Assembly (NCBI GenBank): GCA_003797895.1 | Contig: RKQB01000011.1 | Coordinates: 62,001 to 126,000, forward strand | From: Cyclobacteriaceae bacterium YHN15 | GTDB taxonomy: Bacteria; Bacteroidota; Bacteroidia; Cytophagales; Cyclobacteriaceae | Length of the DNA: 64,000 bases | Direction of reading: 5' to 3' | Part shown: positions 27,009 to 36,088 of the stretch, one piece after another | Layout: each line of letters starts with the position of its first letter | How positions within the stretch are numbered: the first letter of the stretch is position 1 | The notes under the pieces: generated by a model | Told to the model about the DNA's origin: nothing | Database searches by the model: none | The model's input: only the letters and a program-made list of their open reading frames with translations | Position numbers and translations under genes: made by a program

Positions 27009-27644
27009 CTAGTCTGCTTCCACAAATACATCTTTGGTGATATCTTCAAAAACTATGTAGGTGGCGTAAAAGGTAACCGGTACCGAAACCAATAACCCCA
27101 AACCCAAAGTTAAAATACCCAGGAGGTTAATGATCACCAAAACCAATGTAAATACCAAGAATTTCCACCATCTTACCGTTATCAGTTTTCTGCTTTCCTC
27201 TAAAGCAGTCCAAAAATCGAAACCACCAAAAATGGCCATCAATACGGAAAATCCATAAGCAATAGCCAAATAAATTCCGGGTAATATAAAAGCAAAAATG
27301 CCTATAGCTGTAATGATTTGCCCAATCAGCCAAATAGAAAAAACAGACCAATAATAATTGAAGCCTTTGAAAAAATCCGGATAGACCAAGGTTTCTCCTC
27401 TCGAAATCTTGTTGGCCACCAAATAAAACCCGGAATAAAAAGGTGGTGCCAGCAATAAGGCAAATAAAAAAGCCATATCCTTCAAGTATACCACAAATAG
27501 CAGCTGAATAGAAAAAATCAACATGGTATAAGCCATACTCATCAATGGCTGGTGAAGGAACATTTGCCAAGCTCTTTCAAGAATTTGCCTAATATCAAAA
27601 TCGTAACCCTTGACTCTGATCGATTCTAATTTCAATTTACTCAT
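27009..27644 (-). CDS. Polytopic membrane protein, unknown family
   Basis: A 211-residue protein with about five hydrophobic segments starting after a 30-residue cytoplasmic N-terminus (DIRQILERAWQMFLHQP). The Gly/Pro-rich stretch FAFILPGIYLAIAYGFS and the ESRKLITVRWWKFL motif resemble DUF975-like and glycerophosphodiesterase membrane domains, which shape or regulate membrane processes. Its ATG overlaps the cbs stop by 4 bp (ATGA), so the two are translationally coupled. Function not recognised. Confidence 0.7.
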   Translation of the reverse strand: MSKLKLESIRVKGYDFDIRQILERAWQMFLHQPLMSMAYTMLIFSIQLLFVVYLKDMAFLFALLLAPPFYSGFYLVANKISRGETLVYPDFFKGFNYYWSVFSIWLIGQIITAIGIFAFILPGIYLAIAYGFSVLMAIFGGFDFWTALEESRKLITVRWWKFLVFTLVLVIINLLGILTLGLGLLVSVPVTFYATYIVFEDITKDVFVEAD

Positions 27645-29008
27645 TTTGTGATAGCCTCCAGAATATCGTGCTTGGTGATAATATGGATCTGATGGTTATC
27701 ATCCCTGACCAAAACCGCTTTTTCTTTGTCTACCATAGAGGATAAAACATCCAAAGTACTATCCAATGCAACAAATTTCATTGAGCCTTCCATTACTGAG
27801 GCCACATCTGCATCCTTTAGACCAGGATTTTCTATTATTTTACTCAATAGCTTATTATCTGTAATGCTTCCCACCACATGACCATCTTCGAGGACAGGAA
27901 TCTGAGAAACACTTCTGCTGTTCATCAATGCAATAGCATCTTTCACCTTGTCCGTTTTTTGGGAAACCGCCAGACTGTAATCTCCTTTTCTGGAAGCGAT
28001 AATATCCCTGGCAGTTCCATAGGACTTATCCTCCAAAAATCCGTGGTTCCTCATCCAGTCATCATTGTATATCTTGCCTAGGTACCTCGTCCCATGATCA
28101 GGCAAAATAATGACCATCCTGTCGCCTTCTTTTAAATACTCTTTGGCGTATTCCAAAGCCCCATGTACCGCAGAACCGCAAGACCAACCTACAAATAATC
28201 CTTCTTCCCTTGAAAGCCTTCTGGTCATAACAGCAGCATCCTTATCCGTTACTTTGATAAAATGATCAATTACCGAAAAGTCAACGTTTTTGGGAAGAAT
28301 ATCCTCGCCTATACCCTCTGTCAAGTATGGATAGATCTCATTTTCATCAAAAATCCCGGTTTCTTTATATTTTTTGAAAACAGAACCATAGGTGTCAATA
28401 CCCACTGTAATGATATCAGGATTTTGTTCCTTAAGGTATTTCGCTGTACCGCACATAGATCCCCCTGTCCCCACACCAGCTGCATAGTGGGTGATTTTTC
28501 CCTCGGTGTCCTTCCAAATTTCAGGACCGGTTGTTTCATAGTGGGCCAGGGAATTGGATAGGTTGTCATATTGATTGGGATAAAAGGAATTAGGAATATC
28601 CTGATTCAATTTTTTAGCCACAGAATAGTAAGATCTGGGATCCTCTGGTGATACATTGGTGGGACAAACAATCACTTCAGCACCGACAGCTTTAAGGATA
28701 TCAATTTTTTCTTTGGACTGTTTATCGGCCATAGTAAAAATACATTTGTAACCTTTTGCAATAGCAGCCAAAGCCAGTCCCATTCCTGTATTACCACTGG
28801 TTCCTTCTATGATGGTGCCGCCAGGTTTCAAAATTCCGGCCTTTTCCGCATCATCCACCATTTTAATGGCCATACGGTCTTTCATGGAGTTGCCCGGGTT
28901 AAAATACTCCACTTTAACCAGGATTTCTCCTTTGATTCCCTTATTGACTTTATTAAGTCTTACAAGAGGTGTATTGCCAATGGTTTCAATGATGGAATTA
29001 TAAATCAT
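27641..29008 (-). CDS. cbs: Cystathionine beta-synthase (PLP enzyme with CBS domain pair)
   Basis: A 455-residue protein. The catalytic part (1-325) is a fold II PLP enzyme: NTPLVRLNKV, PGNSMKDRMAIKM with the Schiff-base Lys, EGTSGNTGMGLA binding the substrate carboxylate, and GTGGSMCGTAKYL binding the PLP phosphate. Two CBS modules follow (about 335-455). It condenses serine or O-acetylserine with homocysteine or sulfide; cysteine synthase activity cannot be excluded. No heme-binding N-terminal extension is present, unlike the mammalian enzyme. Confidence 0.88.
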   Translation of the reverse strand: MIYNSIIETIGNTPLVRLNKVNKGIKGEILVKVEYFNPGNSMKDRMAIKMVDDAEKAGILKPGGTIIEGTSGNTGMGLALAAIAKGYKCIFTMADKQSKEKIDILKAVGAEVIVCPTNVSPEDPRSYYSVAKKLNQDIPNSFYPNQYDNLSNSLAHYETTGPEIWKDTEGKITHYAAGVGTGGSMCGTAKYLKEQNPDIITVGIDTYGSVFKKYKETGIFDENEIYPYLTEGIGEDILPKNVDFSVIDHFIKVTDKDAAVMTRRLSREEGLFVGWSCGSAVHGALEYAKEYLKEGDRMVIILPDHGTRYLGKIYNDDWMRNHGFLEDKSYGTARDIIASRKGDYSLAVSQKTDKVKDAIALMNSRSVSQIPVLEDGHVVGSITDNKLLSKIIENPGLKDADVASVMEGSMKFVALDSTLDVLSSMVDKEKAVLVRDDNHQIHIITKHDILEAITK

Positions 29009-29111
29009 AACTATTTGGGTTCAATATTTACCGCAAGTTACAATTATTTTCAAAGTCAAGAGAATATTACTGGGCAAATCCCAAATATTATTCCGTGACA
29101 TTCACTTCACA

Positions 29112-29984
29112 TTAAATCGAATTCACAGGTATAGCATATTCATCCACCAATGCAACTGCCCCATGAATGGCTGTTTCATCCAGATCGGAAATGAGAATCT
29201 TTAAATTGGAACTGATCGAAGGATATTTGAAAGTAGAAATATTAACTATCATGCTGTCCTTAAAAAAAGGATACGCTTTTCTTATGGAACCACCCAAAAC
29301 AACTGCCTGAGGAGCCAGAACATATAAAACATTCTTGATCAATTCACCCAAATGGTAACCGTACTCCCTGAATGCTTCCAATGCATTTTCATCTCCATCC
29401 AAAGCCTTTTTGTAAATAGCTTTAGGTTTCACCCCATATTTGGCAATGAAAAATTTGCTGCTACAATAGAATTCAAAATCCTGATCCAAGTAAGGGGCTG
29501 AACACCACTCCCCTGCTGCACAATTGAATCCACAATATAAATGGCCGTTTACAATTATGCCTGCACCTAATCCGGTACCCAAGGTTATCCCTACCACATG
29601 TCTGTATTCCTGAGCCGCCCCAAATTTATACTCTCCCAAAGCAAAGCAATTTGCATCATTGTTTATAAATACAGGCTTACCAAATCTACTTTGAAGAAAA
29701 TCCCTTAAATGTACCTTCCTGAAAGAAGGAATATTCTCAAGGTTCAGAACAATGCCATTATCAGTATCTATTAATCCTGGAATGCCAATGCCGATAGCAA
29801 AAAAATCATGGTGCAGATACTCTCCGATAAACGAAGCAATAGTTTCCAGAATAATTTCCTGACTTTCTAAAGAAGGTGTAGGAATAGTCTGGATATCCAG
29901 AAGCTTTCCATTGACCAATACACCGGCTTTGATACTGGTTCCTCCAATATCCATTCCTAAAATAGGTCGATCGGTTTTGAGCAT
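29112..29984 (-). CDS. ROK family sugar kinase without the zinc motif
   Basis: A 290-residue actin-fold kinase with the phosphate-binding loop GMDIGGTSIKAGV, FFAIGIGIPGLIDT, the catalytic Asp in FINNDANCFALGE, and TLGTGLGAGIIVNG. The usual ROK zinc-binding motif (CxCGxxGCxE) is not present; in its place is AAGEWCSAPYLDQDFEFYCSS. It probably phosphorylates a hexose, perhaps a glucosamine-like sugar given the NagB-LmbE gene upstream, but specificity is inference. A hairpin and T tract separate it from that gene. Confidence 0.85.
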   Translation of the reverse strand: MLKTDRPILGMDIGGTSIKAGVLVNGKLLDIQTIPTPSLESQEIILETIASFIGEYLHHDFFAIGIGIPGLIDTDNGIVLNLENIPSFRKVHLRDFLQSRFGKPVFINNDANCFALGEYKFGAAQEYRHVVGITLGTGLGAGIIVNGHLYCGFNCAAGEWCSAPYLDQDFEFYCSSKFFIAKYGVKPKAIYKKALDGDENALEAFREYGYHLGELIKNVLYVLAPQAVVLGGSIRKAYPFFKDSMIVNISTFKYPSISSNLKILISDLDETAIHGAVALVDEYAIPVNSI

Positions 29985-30002
29985 ATAGATTCTAGGTTTA
30001 TT

Positions 30003-30052
30003 GCTTGAAAAAAAGTAAAGAAGAACGGGATTTTTGCATTCTTCTTTACTTA
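30003..30052 (-). terminator. Hairpin with T tract after nagB-lmbE
   Basis: A perfect 13-bp inverted repeat, AAGTAAAGAAGAA at 30013-30025 and its complement at 30039-30051, with a 13-nt loop. Read on the minus strand the second arm runs into a T-rich tail (T at 30014-30007), as in intrinsic terminators, although the stem is AT-rich. It sits 18 bp after the stop of the NagB-LmbE gene and about 20 bp before the ROK start, so it may end or attenuate transcription between them. Confidence 0.65.
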
Positions 30053-30069
30053 TTTGAATGAGATTAAAA

Positions 30070-32397
30070 TTATACCATACCTTCTATTGATTTTTCCAAT
30101 TCTCTGGCATGTGCCAAAAACTCTTCCACATTCATGTCCTTAAAGAAAATCAACCCATGGCTGGATCTGACTTTAGCGGTTTCATGTAAGTAAAAGTAAT
30201 TTTTACCAAGTAAAAGCTGAATATCATTCAATTGATTTACCCAAATTCTTTTGGCAACAGTACTGAATTTTCCATTGTGGGAATAACTGGGAAATGAGGC
30301 ATTGACCTGGCTGAGGTAACAGTTGGCAAATGAATCTTCCATCACAGACATATCCCCCAAAGAAACCGGAATGATCACATTGGCCTCATGGGGTTCAAAC
30401 TTGAACCATACATTTCTATAACCAATGATCTTCAACTTACTCAAATCCTTTTCCTCTCCCCATTGACGCACAGCTTCAGCTGTGGCCTGTAATACTTTAT
30501 AATGCGTGTCAGGACCAGACCCTTCAGGATCTAAGGTCAAACTGATTTTGGTGGGGTTAACTTTCCTAAACAACTCCACTATAGGTTCGACATCCCGCTT
30601 TTTATCCGGCTGTTCTGTGAAAATGTCCCCAGTGTAAAAGCCTAGTCTCAGGTGATGCACATTTTTAACCTGAACGCCAAAGTGTGCCCAAACAAGCTCT
30701 TCCTCAAACTCTCTGATCATTCCTTTCAAAGTTTGGATTTTGGCTGGGTTCTTTTCTCCATCATAGCTATTTCGCAAGATGCTGATCACATCATTGATAG
30801 TCTCCCGGAGTTTTTGTTTGTTTTTTATCTCATAAATAGTCACCAAAGCCCTGATCACTCTGTGGCATAAACCTCTTAACCGTCCTTGTGCATCCTCGGC
30901 TGCCACCTTAGTAAGGAAATGATAGACATCCTTATCTGTCTTCAGTTTGTATCCTACCTCAAAAAAGTCATCATAATTTACCATTTGGATCTCACCCTCA
31001 TCCAATAATTTCTTGGTTTGAAGTAATGTATCGATCACAAAAGTATTGGTCACTGCAGTAAATCCTGAGGTAAGAACTGAAAAGTGAGCTTCATTTGAAT
31101 TCTCCTGTAATTGGTTAGTGATGTGGGGTAATATTCCCAAAGAAATATCATCATGATGGGGACCAGTATGAAGCAAAACTTCATTACTTTCTTTTGCTGT
31201 GCCCCTGTTGATTTTTTCCACCATACTTTTCATCACCTGATTGACCGTGTCTTCAGACAGGTTTGGGATCAGGGAGGTGTATTTGTCATTTTTCAGGTCT
31301 TCCAGCTTGAGCCTATGACCATATTTCTTTAGCTTTTTACACAAATCCAAGACAGATCTTTCGGTTTTTTCCCAAGTCCATTCTCCGGATTTATAATAAC
31401 TATCCACTGAATCGGTCAAGCGGACTGCAGCACCTTTGGTGAGATAAAACCGCCCATTTTTTAATTTTTGCAAAGCAGTAGCAGGATACACATTGTTTAG
31501 AGGCTGTTCTAAGGAATCTTTCACAATCTGCGCCTTGGCTTCTCCGGCAGCTATAATAATTGCAACAGCTTCAGGATTATAAGTTATAGTCTCCAGTCCT
31601 ATGGTTATAACCAATCTGTTTGCAGACACTTCAATTCCTCCTAAATCACCTGCAGCTACTGCCTGTGTTTCAAAATTGGTCTCCGTTAATCTTGTTGGTG
31701 AAAAAAGATGAGAACCTCTTGTATTGAAGGCAATATGCCCATCAGGACCTATACCTCCCAAAAAGAAGCCAATACCCCCCAAATCCCTGATTCTTTGCTC
31801 ATATTCCGCACACCACTGATCAATCATGTAAATGGAATCCTGCTGGAGCTTTTCCATCATGTTTTGAGGATCCCTGAAGCGCAAAGAAAGATCCACTTTC
31901 AGGTCTGGAAATATGTCTTTGTATTGTTTCCCATTTGCCAATGGTATTTCATCAGAATTGATCAGAATGGCATTTTCTTTACTCAGCCCAAATCCTTCAA
32001 GATAGAATTTATTTACATAGTGGAAAAAACTGTTGTTCTGTTTGGAAGAGATAGGGTAAAATTCATCAATCTGTACAAAGGTCAAATCCTTTAAAACAGG
32101 TTTCTTTGTGGTGGCAAGATTATATTTTTCACGTATTTCTTTGCCCCTTTTGGTATCCCAGTTCTCTAATAAATATTGACTCCATTTGATGAAATACTCC
32201 GGAGTTTTTCCTGTCGGTAAACTTATCACCCCTTTTGGATTTTCCGAAGCCCATTCCAGAAAACGGCAAGCAGTAACGAGTCCCAACTTTGGAAAGTTGT
32301 CAACAGTAAGGTAAGGGATCTTCGTGCTGATACTGGTAATACCTGATTCTTCAAGAAATGCTTTTTCTACTTCTGAAAGCGGATAATTGCTGAGCAT
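30070..32397 (-). CDS. nagB: Glucosamine-6-phosphate deaminase fused to LmbE/PIG-L-like domain
   Basis: A 775-residue two-domain protein. Residues about 30-330 form a NagB sugar-phosphate isomerase fold: ISLPTGKTPEYF, TFVQIDEFYPIS, and FFLGGIGPDGHIAFNTRGS with the catalytic Asp and His. Residues about 405-650 form an LmbE/PIG-L deacetylase-like domain starting LLHTGPHHDDISLGILPH, where PHHDD matches the PHPDD zinc motif. This fusion is known from Bacteroidota. It converts glucosamine-6-phosphate to fructose-6-phosphate and ammonia; the second half may deacetylate an amino-sugar substrate. Upstream on the same strand is a CBS/nucleotidyltransferase protein. Confidence 0.9.
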   Translation of the reverse strand: MLSNYPLSEVEKAFLEESGITSISTKIPYLTVDNFPKLGLVTACRFLEWASENPKGVISLPTGKTPEYFIKWSQYLLENWDTKRGKEIREKYNLATTKKPVLKDLTFVQIDEFYPISSKQNNSFFHYVNKFYLEGFGLSKENAILINSDEIPLANGKQYKDIFPDLKVDLSLRFRDPQNMMEKLQQDSIYMIDQWCAEYEQRIRDLGGIGFFLGGIGPDGHIAFNTRGSHLFSPTRLTETNFETQAVAAGDLGGIEVSANRLVITIGLETITYNPEAVAIIIAAGEAKAQIVKDSLEQPLNNVYPATALQKLKNGRFYLTKGAAVRLTDSVDSYYKSGEWTWEKTERSVLDLCKKLKKYGHRLKLEDLKNDKYTSLIPNLSEDTVNQVMKSMVEKINRGTAKESNEVLLHTGPHHDDISLGILPHITNQLQENSNEAHFSVLTSGFTAVTNTFVIDTLLQTKKLLDEGEIQMVNYDDFFEVGYKLKTDKDVYHFLTKVAAEDAQGRLRGLCHRVIRALVTIYEIKNKQKLRETINDVISILRNSYDGEKNPAKIQTLKGMIREFEEELVWAHFGVQVKNVHHLRLGFYTGDIFTEQPDKKRDVEPIVELFRKVNPTKISLTLDPEGSGPDTHYKVLQATAEAVRQWGEEKDLSKLKIIGYRNVWFKFEPHEANVIIPVSLGDMSVMEDSFANCYLSQVNASFPSYSHNGKFSTVAKRIWVNQLNDIQLLLGKNYFYLHETAKVRSSHGLIFFKDMNVEEFLAHARELEKSIEGMV

Positions 32398-32657
32398 AAG
32401 ATGGTTTTATTTAGAGTTTATATTTTTCCGATTACTTTGGTATTAAATAATCAGGAGTATGCCAATCCAGTCTCGATCCCTTATTTGGTAAGGATCATTT
32501 CTTATTTAAAATAAACCCCAATGCTCAGAATTCTTGCATCTCAGATCTTTCAAACAATTAATTAATCGTCTTGGGTTTATTTTTATACAAAATAAAAAAA
32601 CTTTTGTTTTAAATCATAGACTTTTATAAAAAATTTAAAAAAGATATTTTCAATTCA
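32398..32657. other. 260-bp AT-rich gap with a long-loop inverted repeat
   Basis: Gene-free space upstream of nagB. AAATAAACCCCAA near 32509-32522 pairs, with one extra C, with TTGGGTTTATTT near 32572-32583 around a loop of about 50 nt. This could be a weak terminator for the upstream gene or an operator, but the long loop makes either doubtful. The rest is A/T runs; no exact promoter consensus was found. Confidence 0.4.
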
Positions 32658-34112
32658 TTAAAATATATTCTTAGTAAATTCCAGTTTAATTTTCAATTGA
32701 AATTCTTTAATGACCTTGAAAATTTCTATTAAGGTCACCATTTGTACTTTGGTTAGCTGATTGACAGCTACATAATTCACTGGTTTTTGCCCTTTTTCTA
32801 TAATCTGTAATGCTTGCTTTTCCAATCTCATGGCCATGAGATAATAATAAGCATGGTTCAATTCCCTTGCCTCCTTTTCAGTAAAGACCCCTATCTTTTT
32901 CAGTTCCTCTATTCTTTTTCCGGTATTGGTTTCAAAAATCCTATGCTTCAACGCGAAAACCCTTGCCAGATCCACAATCGGTGTCATAGTTTTTTTGATA
33001 TTGAAATGAGCTTCCCCATCAATATCAAAGGTCTTGATATTTCTTTTCAAAAATGTTAGTGGGGGCTCATACTGTAAGGCATTGACACCTAGATTGAGAA
33101 AAAATTTTTCAGTTGGATGCTGCAATTGAATATCCATAAACCCCTTCAATTCATCTAAGAGAATGAATTCACCATAAATGGCCCTGCAATCAAAAAAAGT
33201 GGAATATTTCATCGTGGTCTCGGGACCTGAATCCTGTATCCAGCTTTCATAATTCCTTTTCCAATGGGACAAAGAGTGGGTCCATTTTGGATTCTTGGCC
33301 ATAAAACCTCCCTGGCAAAAGACAATCCCGATGGAATCAAGAGCCGAAGATACCCTTTCTGCAAATTCAAGAAAATAAGCCCTGACCAATTCTCTTTGCT
33401 CATTGGCTTTATCTTCATAAATAATGGCATTGTCCTGATCAGTTTTTAGGGTCTGTTCACCCCTTCCCTCTGAACCAAGCACAAAAAAGACAAACTTGGC
33501 AGGAGGATCACCTAATTCTCTAATTGTATTTTCAATTACCCTTAAGGTAATGGCATCACTCACCGTAGTAATTATCTGGTTGACGATGGAAGCCCGCACT
33601 CCCCTTTCAATGAGCTGATGTACGATTTGAGGAACAATTCTCCATTTTTGCGCAAGTTCCTCCATGTCAATGGCCTGCTTGACGGATTGAATAAAAATAA
33701 ATGGGCCCTGATACTGTTCTGTTAATATTTTATTGCGGCTCAACCAACCCATGTATTCATTTCCTTCCTTCACTAACAAATAGCGGCTTTTGGATTGAAA
33801 CATAAGTATTAATGCTTCATATAAATAGGCGTTCTTATCGATGGAGAAAATCCTCCTGTCCATAATTTCCTCGACTTTGATGGAAGGTGATTTGTTTTTT
33901 GCCAAAACCTGGTCCCTTAAGGTAATATCTGTAACAAAACCTGAAATATCAGGATCTCCTATAAAAAGACAGGAAACCTTTTCCTTGGCCATGATGGATG
34001 CCACTTCATGAACCGGAGTTTTTCCACTGTAAATGGCCAGACCCCGATAATGTAAGTCCCCTACTTTTTTTGAGTAAAAATGATCTGATTCGAATCCTGA
34101 TGGAAGCCCCAT
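32658..34112 (-). CDS. CBS-domain / DUF294 nucleotidyltransferase-like protein
   Basis: About 484 residues from ATG 34112. The N-terminal part has two CBS modules (AIYSGKTPVHEVASIM and KVEEIMDRRIFSIDKNAYLYEAL). A putative nucleotidyltransferase domain follows with FFVLGSEGRGEQTLKTDQDNAIIYED, the GSEGRxEQ...DQDN pattern of DUF294, then a substrate-binding helical domain. The usual N-terminal cyclic-nucleotide domain is absent. ATG 34112 is preferred over 34208, which would run into the divergent gntK-gnd gene. It may sense adenosine nucleotides; function not established. Confidence 0.85.
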   Translation of the reverse strand: MGLPSGFESDHFYSKKVGDLHYRGLAIYSGKTPVHEVASIMAKEKVSCLFIGDPDISGFVTDITLRDQVLAKNKSPSIKVEEIMDRRIFSIDKNAYLYEALILMFQSKSRYLLVKEGNEYMGWLSRNKILTEQYQGPFIFIQSVKQAIDMEELAQKWRIVPQIVHQLIERGVRASIVNQIITTVSDAITLRVIENTIRELGDPPAKFVFFVLGSEGRGEQTLKTDQDNAIIYEDKANEQRELVRAYFLEFAERVSSALDSIGIVFCQGGFMAKNPKWTHSLSHWKRNYESWIQDSGPETTMKYSTFFDCRAIYGEFILLDELKGFMDIQLQHPTEKFFLNLGVNALQYEPPLTFLKRNIKTFDIDGEAHFNIKKTMTPIVDLARVFALKHRIFETNTGKRIEELKKIGVFTEKEARELNHAYYYLMAMRLEKQALQIIEKGQKPVNYVAVNQLTKVQMVTLIEIFKVIKEFQLKIKLEFTKNIF

Positions 34113-34161
34113 AGCATAAAATATAACAAGGTGAAAATAATTAATTTTCTTAACTTCGACT

Positions 34162-36069
34162 ATGATATTTATAATTACAGGTGTTTCGGGAAGTGGAAAA
34201 AGCACCATTGGTTCCCTTTTATCAAAAAAGACGAATCTGCCGTTTTTTGATGCAGATGATTTTCATCCTAAGGCAAACGTCGAAAAAATGACCCAGGGAA
34301 TACCCTTGGATGATCATGACCGAATGCCATGGTTAAATACCTTGTCTGATAAAATAGCGGAATGGGAAAATAGCGGTGGAGCTATTTTGGCCTGTTCGGC
34401 GCTAAAAGAAAGTTATCGCCAAATTCTCCAATCCATTCCCGGAATAGTTTGGGTACACCTCAAGGGAGAAAAACCCTTGTTGGAAGAAAGACTTCAGAAC
34501 AGAAAAAACCATTACATGAATCCCGGTTTGCTCACATCCCAATTGGAAACATGGGAAGATCCTGACTATGGTTTTCACTTAGATGTTTCCAATACACCGG
34601 AGGAATTGGTCAATGAAATTCTCAACCATATGGAGTCATTGAATGCACCTTCCCACTTTGGTATCATCGGCATGGGAGTAATGGGAAAAAGTCTTGCCCT
34701 AAACATGGCAGAAAAAGGTGTGCCTGTGGCAGTCTATAACAGATATGTATCAGGGAAAGAAGAAAAAATTGCGTCCGGTTTCGCTGAGGCAAATTCCGGA
34801 TTTCCATTACTTAAAGGCTTTGATGATATAAATGATTTTTTATCCAATTTGGAAAGCCCTAGAAAAATCCTATTGATGATTCCTGCGGGAACTGCCATAG
34901 ATACCCAGATTGAACAGCTATTGCCCTTATTAAATCAAGGTGATATCTTAATTGATGGAGGAAATTCCTTTTTTGAAGATTCCAACAGAAGATCGGAATA
35001 CCTGGAAAAAAAAGGAATAAATTTTATCCCTATGGGGGTTTCAGGAGGGGAAGAAGGCGCTAGAAAAGGACCTTCTATCATGCCTGGTGGAGAAATTAAA
35101 TCCTATGAATTGATTTCTCCTTATCTAAAGAAAATTGCCGCCAAGGATAAACTAGGGAAAGCCTGTTTGACTTATGTAGGACCCCAAGGTTCAGGACATT
35201 TTATAAAAATGGTCCACAACAGTATTGAATATGGAGAAATGCAGGCCATTGCAGAGACCGTTCACCTGATGAGATATGGACTTAAACTAAATCCCCTGGA
35301 AATAGCTAAAGTTCTCCGAGAATGGCAACATGAAGGGCTAAAAAGTTATTTGCTTGAAATTACCGCTGATATATTAGAAGTCAAGGAAAACAATGGGTTT
35401 CTGGTGGATATGATCCTGGATGAGGCAGCCCAAAAAGGTACAGGTGGCTGGTCTTTGAAAACAGCTATCCAAAATCATGTCCCCTACAGTGCGCTCTCAG
35501 AGGCGGTGACAGCCAGGCAGCTCTCTGCTAAAAAGAAAGAACGCTCGGAACTGGCAAAACTCTACAACCACCGTTTCAGGGCATTTGCTGATGACAAAGT
35601 CCTGATTTTAGAACACCTCAAAAATGCCTATGCCCTTACCCGGATCATCAACCATGAAAACGGTTTCAACCTGATGAAGGAAGTTTCTGATAATTTCCAA
35701 TGGAAACTGGATTTTTCTGAAATTGCCAGAATTTGGACCAATGGCTGTATTATCCGCTCCACCCTTATGGAAGAATTGGTGCAGCTTTTCCAAAATACAG
35801 ATCAAATTCTACAGGATAAAAACATCATTCATCGGGCAAAAGAATGGAAGTCAGACCTGACTTATATCGTTGGACTTGGTTTACAACATGACTTTGCCTT
35901 GCCCGTCATGTCAGCAGCGACCAATTATTTATTGGGAAAAATCATTGACGATTCCTCTGCCAATATCATACAGGCGCAAAGAGATTATTTCGGAGCACAT
36001 ACCTATATCAGGAAAGATGACCCTGACAAAAAACCACGACATACCGATTGGATAACTTACAAAAAGTAA
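34162..36069 (+). CDS. gntK-gnd: Gluconokinase fused to 6-phosphogluconate dehydrogenase
   Basis: A 635-residue fusion of two consecutive pathway steps. Residues 1-160 are a gluconokinase of the GntK type: ITGVSGSGKSTIGSLL (Walker A), FFDADDFHPKANVEKM, ACSALKESYRQIL. Residues about 167-635 are 6-phosphogluconate dehydrogenase: GIIGMGVMGKSLALNM (NADP loop), ILIDGGNSFFEDS, GVSGGEEGARKGPSIMPGG and FIKMVHNSIEYGEMQ with the catalytic Lys and Glu, then GTGGWSLKTA. One chain would phosphorylate gluconate and oxidise the product to ribulose-5-phosphate. There is no internal stop or shift; the junction is about 10 residues. Confidence 0.93.
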   Translation: MIFIITGVSGSGKSTIGSLLSKKTNLPFFDADDFHPKANVEKMTQGIPLDDHDRMPWLNTLSDKIAEWENSGGAILACSALKESYRQILQSIPGIVWVHLKGEKPLLEERLQNRKNHYMNPGLLTSQLETWEDPDYGFHLDVSNTPEELVNEILNHMESLNAPSHFGIIGMGVMGKSLALNMAEKGVPVAVYNRYVSGKEEKIASGFAEANSGFPLLKGFDDINDFLSNLESPRKILLMIPAGTAIDTQIEQLLPLLNQGDILIDGGNSFFEDSNRRSEYLEKKGINFIPMGVSGGEEGARKGPSIMPGGEIKSYELISPYLKKIAAKDKLGKACLTYVGPQGSGHFIKMVHNSIEYGEMQAIAETVHLMRYGLKLNPLEIAKVLREWQHEGLKSYLLEITADILEVKENNGFLVDMILDEAAQKGTGGWSLKTAIQNHVPYSALSEAVTARQLSAKKKERSELAKLYNHRFRAFADDKVLILEHLKNAYALTRIINHENGFNLMKEVSDNFQWKLDFSEIARIWTNGCIIRSTLMEELVQLFQNTDQILQDKNIIHRAKEWKSDLTYIVGLGLQHDFALPVMSAATNYLLGKIIDDSSANIIQAQRDYFGAHTYIRKDDPDKKPRHTDWITYKK

Positions 36070-36088
36070 AAATTTTAAAAAATCGACT

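Noticed and set aside
27127..27570. A 147-codon minus-strand ORF
   Set aside because: It is in another frame of the 27009-27644 membrane protein, which has the proper hydrophobic segments and the start coupled to cbs.
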